A stretch of 5,427 nt of DNA from Gemmatimonadota bacterium (GTDB lineage Bacteria; Gemmatimonadota; Gemmatimonadetes; Palauibacterales; Palauibacteraceae). Made by a program: the position numbers and the translations under genes. The DNA lies in NCBI GenBank assembly GCA_016649455.1, contig JAENXO010000206.1, positions 1 through 5,427 of the forward strand. The letters are read 5' to 3'. Below are positions 1 to 5,427 of this stretch, in pieces; positions within the stretch are counted from its first letter, which is position 1, and each line of letters starts with the position of its first letter. The notes below the pieces were generated by a model. The model had not been told where the DNA came from. It was given only the letters and a program-made list of their open reading frames with translations, and ran no database searches.

Positions 1-1
1 C

Positions 2-1640
2 CTCTTTCTCCGGAAGCTTTCTCGAAAGACCTGGGCGTTCTTCGAGACCTTCGTCGGCCCGGAAGATCATTGGTTGCCTCCCGACAACTATCAGGAGGAT
101 CACCTCGACGCTGTTGCGCATCGCACGTCGCCGACCAACATGGGGCTCGCGCTGCTCGCGAATCTGTCCGCGTACGACTTCGGCTACCTTCCGGCCGGAC
201 AACTTGTCGATCGCACGGCGAATGCATTCGGCACGATGGATTCCCTGGAAAGGCACCGGGGCCACTTCTACAACTGGTACGACACACAGTCCCTGAAACC
301 GCTGCTCCCTCTCTACGTTTCGACGGTGGACAGCGGGAACCTCGCGGGCCATCTGCTGACATTGCGGCCGGGTCTGCTCGCACTTCCCGATCACAAGATC
401 CTGGGGTCGCGATGGGTGGAGGGCTTGAGCGACACGCTCGGGGTCCTTGTGGACGCTGGGGCAGGAGAGGCGAAAGTACAGCTCGCGGAACTTCAGAAGG
501 ATCTCGCGGCTGCATCGGAATCCCGGCCGACGACGCTCTCGGAGGCGCGGTTGTGCCTGGAACGGCTGGCGGGGTTAGCCGGGGACGTGATCCGCGCTCT
601 TGAAGCCGACCCCGAGAGCCAGCCGACGTGGTGGGCACGTGCCTTCGCCCGGCAATGCCGCGACCTCCTCGATGAATTGACGTTTCTCGCGCCGTGGATC
701 CTGCTGCCGTCAGCAAAGGACAGGCTCGTCGGCGTTCCCGGCTTCGATGGGATCCCAACGCTGCGCGAGTTGGCAAGACTTAAGGAACAGAGCGAGTGGC
801 CTGTGGAACTTCGGCCGCACATCAAGGAGGCAAACCGTCGTGCCAGGGCAAGGATTGAGGCGATCGACCGCCTTGCACGGCAAGCCGACGATCTCGCCCG
901 TATGGAGGTTGATTTCCTGTTCGACAAGACACGTCGTCTGCTGGCCATCGGGTACAACGTGGGTGAGCGCAGGCGGGACTCGAGTTTCTACGATCTGCTG
1001 GCTTCGGAAGCGAGATTGTGCAGTTTCGTGGCGATTGCGCAGGGACAGCTGCCGCAGGAGAGCTGGTTTGCCCTGGGGCGCCTTCTCACTACTGCCGGTG
1101 GAGAGCCGATCCTTTTATCGTGGAGCGGTTCGATGTTCGAGTACCTCATGCCGCTCCTGGTGATGCCGACGTACGAAAACACGCTGCTCGACCGGACCTG
1201 CAAGGCGGCCGTTACGAGGCAGATCCAGTATGGGGGGCAGCGCGGCGTACCGTGGGGGATGTCGGAATCCTGCTACAACATGGTCGACGTTCGTCTCAAC
1301 TACCAGTACCGCGCATTTGGCGTGCCCGGACTGGGGCTCAAACGCGGACTCGCCGAGGATCTGGTCGTTGCGCCGTATGCGTCCGTTTTGGCGTTGATGG
1401 TAGCGCCCGAGGAGGCATGTCTGAATCTGCAGCGACTCGCCGCGGAAGGAGTGGAAGGAAAATACGGCCTTTTTGAAGCCATCGACCATACCCCTTCCCG
1501 TCAACAACCCGGACAATCAAGTACCGTGGTCCGGGCCTTCCTGGCACATCACGAGGGCATGAGCCTCCTCTCTCTGGCCTATCTGCTCCTGGACCGTCCG
1601 ATGCAGAAGCGATTCGAGTCGGATCCGCGGTTCCAGGCGA
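2..1640 (+). other. Protein domain: cyclization (glycoamylase-like, PF10091/GH189-type) domain of the glucan synthase
   Basis: Residues about 1-546. The opening stretch (RKTWAFFETFVGPEDHWLPP, 8-27) is the conserved entry to this domain, just after the last membrane helix in known synthases. Conserved motifs follow: RTSPTNMGL (41-49), HRGHFYNWYD (85-94) and STVDSGNLAGH (107-117). After a helical insert come FLFD...IGYN (305-319), SWSGSMFEYLMP (373-384), GGQRGVPWGMSES (411-423), YGLFEAIDHTP (488-498) and AHHEGMS (515-521). In the family this is an (alpha/alpha)6-barrel related to GH144 endo-beta-1,2-glucanases. It closes the linear glucan into a ring by transglycosylation and probably works in the cytoplasm. 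Conserved acidic residues E380, E422 and E492 are candidates for catalysis by motif conservation; I cannot assign nucleophile and acid/base from sequence. Boundaries are approximate. Confidence 0.85.
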
Positions 1641-4600
1641 CCACGTTGTTGCTCCAGGAGCGGGTTCCCAAGGCCACGGCGTTCTATTCGCCCGCCGCCG
1701 AGCTCTCCGATTATCATACGGCTCCCGAAGGCCTGATGACGCCGGTGCGCTCTTTCAGCACCCCGGACACCCCGATGCCGGAAGTGCATTTGTTGTCGAA
1801 CGGCAGATACCACGTGATGATCACGAACGCGGGCGGCGGTTACAGCCGCTGGAAGGACATCGCGGTCACGCGCTGGCGCGAAGACGGTACCCGCGACGGC
1901 TGGGGCACGTTCTGTTACCTCCGTGACGTGACCAGCGGGGAGTTCTGGTCGACCGCCTATCAGCCGACGCTCAAACGGTCGAAGAAGTACGAAGCGATTT
2001 TCTCGGAAGCGCGCGCGGAATTCCGCCGCCACGACAACGACTTCGACACGCATACGGAGATCGCCGTCTCCCCGGAGGATGACATCGAGCTGCGCCGAAT
2101 CCGCATCACCAACCGCTCACGGAAGCGCAGAGGGATCGACGTGACGAGTTACGCGGAAGTCGTTCTTGCATCGCCTGCCGCGGACGCGTTGCATCCGGCG
2201 TTCAGCAACCTCTTTGTCCAGACGGAGATCCTCCCCCAACGCCAGGCGATCCTCTGCACCCGCCGGCCCCGCTCCCTCGAGGAGCCGGTGCCCTGGATGT
2301 TTCACCTGATGGCCGTGCATGGGGCGGAAACCGAAGAAGTGTCCTATGAGACGGACCGCATGCGGTTCATCGGCCGCGGAAACACGGTCGCCGATCCGCA
2401 AGCGATGAGAGGACCCGCGGCGCTCTCGGGCAGCCAGGGCTCCGTGCTCGACCCGATTGTCGCAATCCGTCATCGAATCACGCTCGATCCGGGGGAATCG
2501 GCGACGATCGATATGGTCTCCGGCGTCGGCGAGACCCGCGACGCCGCCTTAACCCTTGTCGGGAAATACCAGGATCGGCGTATCGCGGATCGCGCCTTCG
2601 ACCTGGCGTGGACACACGGACAGGTGGTCCTGCAACAGCTCAATGCCACGGAGGCGGACGCGCAACTCTATGGACACCTTGCCGGCTCCGTAATCTATGC
2701 AAATTCCTCTCTGCGTGCCGACGCGAGCGTTCTCATCAGGAACCGCCGCGGGCAATCCGGCCTATGGGGCTATTCCATTTCCGGCGATTTGCCGATCGTG
2801 CTGGTGCGGATCGGAGATCCGGTGAACATCGACCTGGTGCGCCAACTCGTGCAGGCCCACGCGTACTGGCGCTTGAAAGGGCTGGCGGTGGATCTGGTGA
2901 TCTGGAACGAAGATCATGCCGGTTACCGCCAACTGCTCCACGAACAAATCATGGGGTTGATTGCCGCGGGCATCGAAGCCTACGTGACCGATCGACCGGG
3001 CGGCATCTTTGTGAGGCTCGCGGAGCAGATATCGGAAGAAGACCGCGTTCTGCTGCAAACGGTCGCTCGCGCCATTATCACCGACAGCCGGGGAACGCTG
3101 TGGGACCAGATCCACCGTCGCCGACTGGCGGAAGTGCAGGTCCCGCTCCTCACGCCGGCCAAAATCCATAGCGCCGAAGCCCCCGCGGCTGCCGAGCTGC
3201 TCCGCAGTGACCTGATCTTCTTCAACGGGCTGGGAGGATTCACGCCGGATGGGCGCGAGTACGTGATTACGACCGCGTACGGGCAAGTGACGCCGGCGCC
3301 GTGGGTGAATGTGCTGGCAAACCCGAACTTCGGAACCGTTCTCTCGGAGAGCGGCCATGCCTACACATGGAGCGAGAATGCCCACGAGTTTCGCCTCACT
3401 CCCTGGGACAACGACCCGGTGAGCGACTCGAGCGGAGAAGCCTTTTATCTGCGTGACGAAGAGAGCGGCCACTTCTGGTCCCCCACGCCGCTGCCCAGCC
3501 CCGGGGAGAGGCCTTACGTCTGCCGGCACGGATTTGGCTACAGCGTCTTCGAGCACACGGGGAGCGGCATCCGTTCAGAGATGTGGGTTTACGTGGCCCT
3601 GGACGCGCCGATCAAGTTCACGGTGTTGAAAGTGCGAAACGAGTCCGGCCGATCCCGCCGGCTCTCCGCCACGGGATACGTGGAATGGGTGCTGGGAGAT
3701 CTGCGGCCGAAATCGGCCATGCACGTGGTCACCGAAGTCCACCCCGACAGCGGAGCGCTCTTCACGCGGAACCCCTACAACACGGAGTTCCCTGGACGGG
3801 TTGCCTTTTTCGACGTGGACGATGCGAATCGGACCGTAAGCGGCGACCGGACGGAGTTCCTTGGGCGCAACGGAACGCTTCGAAGTCCGGCCGCCATGAC
3901 CCGGGCGCGGCTTTCCGGCAAAGTAGGGGCCGCTCTTGACCCTTGCGCCGCGATCCAGGTTCCCTTCGAGCTGGCTGACGGGGAAGAGCGTGAGATCATC
4001 TTCACGCTCGGCGCAGGGCAAGACGCCTATGACGCCAGGAACCTGGTGCATCGCTTCCGTGGGGCTGCTGCGGCGCGTGGGGCACTGGAAACAGTGTGGC
4101 AGTACTGGAAGCACACTCTCGGCGCGGTATATGTGGAAACCCCCGACCCGTCCCTCAACGTCCTGACCAACGGCTGGCTCTTGTACCAGACTCTGGCGTG
4201 CCGTATTTGGGCGCGGAGCGGATACTACCAATCGGGAGGCGCGTTCGGTTTTCGCGACCAGTTGCAGGACTCGATGGCGCTCATCCACGCCGAGCCGCGA
4301 CTCGTACGCGAGCACTTGCTCCGCTGTGCAGCCCGTCAGTTCCCCGAGGGAGATGTCCAGCATTGGTGGCATCCCCCCTCGGGCCGGGGCGTGCGCACGC
4401 ACTGTTCGGACGATTTCCTCTGGCTGCCCCTGGCGACGTGCCGCTACGTGATGAACACGGGGGACACCGGGGTGTTGGACGAACCCATCTACTTCGTCGA
4501 AGGCCGCCCGGTAAGCACGGAGGAGGACTCGTATTACGATCTGCCCGGCCGGTCGGGAGAAGCGGCCAGTTTGTACGAACACTGTGTGCGGGCCATCCTG

Positions 4601-5425
4601 AGGGGCCTGCGGACCGGGGAGCATGGCCTGCCGCTCATCGGCTCCGGCGACTGGAACGACGGCATGAACCTTGTGGGCGAACACGGTAAAGGCGAGAGCG
4701 TCTGGCTGGGATTCTTCCTTCATGAAGTGCTCCTGCGGTTCGCCGAGGTTGCCCGTACGCGTGGTGACCTGTCCTTCGCCGAACGTTGCCGGAGGGAGGC
4801 GGCTATCGTGCGCCGGAATATCGAGCAGAACGGCTGGGACGGCGAGTGGTACCGCCGCGCCTACTTCGACGACGGCTCGCCGATTGGGTCGGCGAGCAAT
4901 CCCGAATGTCAGATCGATTCGATTGCGCAAAGCTGGTCGGTTCTGTCCGGGGCGGGCGATGCCGAGCGCTCGCGCATGGCGATGGAAGCGGTGGATCGGC
5001 GCCTCGTTCGCCGGGACCATGCGCTGGTCCAACTCCTGGACCCGCCGTTCGACAAGTCGGATATGAACCCCGGCTATATCAAAGGGTATGTCCCGGGCGT
5101 GAGGGAAAACGGCGGACAGTATACGCATGCGGCGATCTGGGCGGCGATGGCGTTCGCCGCGTTGGGCGACAGCCGGCGCGCGTGGGAACTATTGACGATG
5201 ATCAACCCGGTGAACCATGCGAGTTCTCCGGAGGGGATTGCGACCTATAAAGTGGAACCGTACGTCGTCGCGGCAGACGTCTATGCGCTCTCGCCTCACA
5301 ATGGCCGCGGTGGATGGACGTGGTATACGGGCTCGGCCGGCTGGATGTACCGGCTGATCGTGGAATCCCTCCTGGGCTTGCGGCTGGAAGTGGACAAGCT
5401 GCGTTTTGCTCCGTGCCTCCCCGCG
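2..5425 (+). CDS. ndvB: Cyclic beta-1,2-glucan synthase (NdvB/ChvB/Cgs family), internal fragment open at both ends
   Basis: This frame stays open for 1,808 codons, so the gene begins before and ends after the window. Family members are inner-membrane enzymes that polymerise glucose from UDP-glucose into a beta-1,2-glucan (GT84, N-terminal), trim it by phosphorolysis (GH94, C-terminal) and cyclize it (middle domain). The visible part shows, in order, the cyclization domain (RTSPTN at 41-46, FYNWYD at 89-94, SWSGSMFEYL at 373-382, PWGMSES at 417-423), two GT36-type beta-sandwiches sharing a YLRD..SG.FWS motif (639-650 and 1149-1160), and a GH94 barrel with GDWNDG (1549-1554) and GWMYR (1780-1784). 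No transmembrane segment is visible; they should lie upstream with GT84. The fragment's length fits a family protein of about 2,800 residues lacking roughly its first 1,000 and a short tail. There is no frameshift or internal stop. A multidomain GH94 phosphorylase without GT84 is the main alternative and cannot be excluded from this window alone. The symbol is by family resemblance; chvB and cgs are equivalent names in other genera. Confidence 0.93.
380..901 (+). other. Helical insert inside the cyclization domain
   Basis: Residues about 127-300, between the conserved STVDSGNLAGH block and the FLFD block. The segment is rich in Ala, Leu, Glu and Arg with few Gly or Pro over long runs, for example residues 156-170 and 253-300. 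This suggests long amphipathic helices, possibly packing as a coiled coil. Family members keep helices here, but the sequence is much less conserved than the flanking motifs. I see no catalytic motif in it. A role as a spacer or packing element is inference. Confidence 0.5.
1745..2575 (+). other. Protein domain: first GT36/GH94-type beta-sandwich (PF06165-like)
   Basis: Residues about 582-858. It opens with a beta-rich stretch holding SNGRYHVMITNAGGGYSRW (599-617), followed by WREDGTRDGWG (625-635) and YLRDVTSGEFWS (639-650). It ends in alternating beta-strand-like segments such as DIELRRIRITNRS (684-696). In GH94 enzymes this fold precedes the catalytic barrel and helps shape the active site. 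Cyclic glucan synthases carry two copies, and this is the first. It is followed not by a complete catalytic barrel but by the short middle segment, so a structural or glucan-holding role is the likely inference. Boundaries are approximate. Confidence 0.8.
1916..1951 (+). repeat. Internal protein repeat, copy 1 (YLRD..SG.FWS)
   Basis: Residues 639-650 read YLRDVTSGEFWS. The same pattern recurs 510 residues later at 1149-1160, at the equivalent place in the second beta-sandwich. The match is at protein level; the codons differ, so it marks an ancient domain duplication and not a recent DNA repeat. Confidence 0.8.
2576..3217 (+). other. Conserved middle segment between the two beta-sandwiches, function unassigned
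   Basis: Residues about 859-1072. It starts with a helical part (DLAWTHGQVVLQQLN, about 867-881, then LAGSVIYANSSLRAD) that looks like the beginning of a GH94 barrel, and reaches LWGYSISGDLPIVLVRIGDP (921-940). An alpha/beta-looking pattern follows: a helix with AHAYWRLKGL, a strand with DLVIWNED (964-971), a helix with EQIMGLIAAG, and a strand with GIFVRL. These blocks are recognisable across NdvB-type proteins. No catalytic motif of known type stands out. One reading is a truncated, non-catalytic remnant of a duplicated GH94 barrel; another is a separate Rossmann-like subdomain. Both readings are inference. Confidence 0.6.
3218..4135 (+). other. Protein domain: second GT36/GH94-type beta-sandwich (PF06165-like)
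   Basis: Residues about 1073-1378. It begins with FFNGLGGFTPDGREYVITT (1073-1091), runs through TPAPWVNVLANPNFGTVLSE (1097-1116) and LTPWDNDPVSD (1132-1142), and reaches YLRDEESGHFWSP (1149-1161). The NPNFG and PWxNDP blocks are hallmarks of the N-terminal domain of GH94 phosphorylases, where this fold packs against the barrel and contributes to the substrate site. Unlike the first copy, this one is followed directly by a full catalytic barrel, so it is the sandwich that belongs to the working phosphorylase unit. The final helical part (about 1350-1378, ending near TVWQYWKHTLGAV) is the usual linker into the barrel. Confidence 0.85.
3446..3481 (+). repeat. Internal protein repeat, copy 2 (YLRD..SG.FWS)
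   Basis: Residues 1149-1160 read YLRDEESGHFWS, matching copy 1 at nine of twelve positions. It is the counterpart of residues 639-650 and anchors the alignment of the two sandwich domains. Confidence 0.8.
4136..5425 (+). other. Protein domain: GH94 catalytic (alpha/alpha)6 barrel, cut by the window edge
   Basis: Residues about 1379-1808. Family motifs appear in order: NGWLLYQT (1390-1397), RSGYYQSGGAFGFRDQLQD (1405-1423), QFPEGDVQHWWHP (1446-1458), RTHCSDDFLW (1465-1474), GSGDWNDGMN (1547-1556), GKGESVWLG (1562-1570), NPECQIDS (1633-1640), RENGGQYTHA (1701-1710), KVEPYVVAADVY (1750-1761) and YTGSAGWMYR (1775-1784). By comparison with cellobiose and chitobiose phosphorylases, the second Asp of GDWND (D1553) is the expected general acid. 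The Arg of FRD, the His of YTHA and the Thr/Ser of YTGSAG are expected around the phosphate and substrate. In cyclic glucan synthases this domain phosphorolyses the growing beta-1,2-glucan and so sets its length. All the key motifs are present, so activity is likely. Only a short beta-rich tail should be missing. Confidence 0.9.
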
Positions 5426-5427
5426 GA

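Noticed and set aside
70..603. 177-codon plus-strand open frame in another register
   Set aside because: Its composition is Arg/Gly/Ser-rich low-complexity, typical of an off-frame reading of GC-rich coding DNA. The overlapping frame starting at position 2 carries the conserved cyclization-domain motifs.
493..957. 154-codon minus-strand open frame rich in Ser and Arg
   Set aside because: The composition is that of an out-of-register antisense reading, and the sense strand here is the helical insert and following FLFD block of the cyclization domain.
2762..3556. 264-codon minus-strand open frame
   Set aside because: Same register effect: it ends at the complement of the cta Leu codon at 2762. 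The minus-strand frames ending at 1517 (tca), 2117 (tca) and 2549 (tta) have the same explanation.
4096..4689. 197-codon plus-strand open frame overlapping the GH94 region
   Set aside because: It is an off-frame shadow: the true frame over the same bases encodes the GH94 motifs NGWLLYQT, FRDQLQD and GDWNDG.
3575..5128. 517-codon open frame on the minus strand
   Set aside because: It is in exact codon register with the plus-strand gene, its start being the complement of the His1709 codon (cat) and its stop the complement of a tca Ser codon at 3575. It stays open because TTA, CTA and TCA codons are rare in this GC-rich gene. Its translation shows no recognisable family motif, while the sense strand is conserved throughout.
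1..5427. Promoters, terminators, RNA genes, mobile elements, CRISPR arrays or attachment sites
   Set aside because: Every base lies inside one coding frame. I saw no tRNA-like folds, direct-repeat arrays, inverted terminal repeats or poly-T-tailed hairpins standing out from coding sequence.

Overview
The window contains one gene, and only part of it. A single plus-strand reading frame (codons starting at positions 2, 5, 8 and so on) runs from the first bases to the last without a stop: 1,808 codons with no start and no end. I translated it by hand and checked the register at line boundaries along its length. Residue numbers below count from the codon at position 2.

The protein is a close match to the middle and C-terminal part of cyclic beta-1,2-glucan synthase (NdvB/ChvB/Cgs type), an inner-membrane enzyme of roughly 2,800 residues. 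The order seen is: (1) the cyclization domain (glycoamylase-like, Pfam PF10091; placed in GH189 in recent CAZy usage), residues about 1-546; (2) a first GT36/GH94-type beta-sandwich, about 582-858; (3) a conserved alpha/beta-looking middle segment, about 859-1072; (4) a second GT36/GH94-type beta-sandwich, about 1073-1378; (5) the GH94 catalytic (alpha/alpha)6 barrel, from about 1379 to the window edge. The N-terminal membrane segments and the GT84 glucosyltransferase domain should lie just upstream, and only a short C-terminal tail should be missing downstream. Both statements are inferred from the family layout.

In known members the three activities work on one chain. GT84 elongates a beta-1,2-glucan from UDP-glucose on the enzyme, GH94 trims it by phosphorolysis and so controls its length, and the cyclization domain closes the ring by transglycosylation. 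The product is a periplasmic or exported cyclic glucan used in osmoadaptation and host interaction. Both catalytic regions in the window look intact.

The DNA is GC-rich, with strong G/C preference at third codon positions. This fits a proteobacterium, acidobacterium, planctomycete or similar high-GC lineage, but I cannot place it further. There is no intergenic DNA, so no promoter, terminator, RNA gene, mobile element or CRISPR array is present or expected. Long open frames on the minus strand are codon-bias shadows of this gene. I do not see an undescribed system here. The points worth a second look concern the details of this one enzyme.
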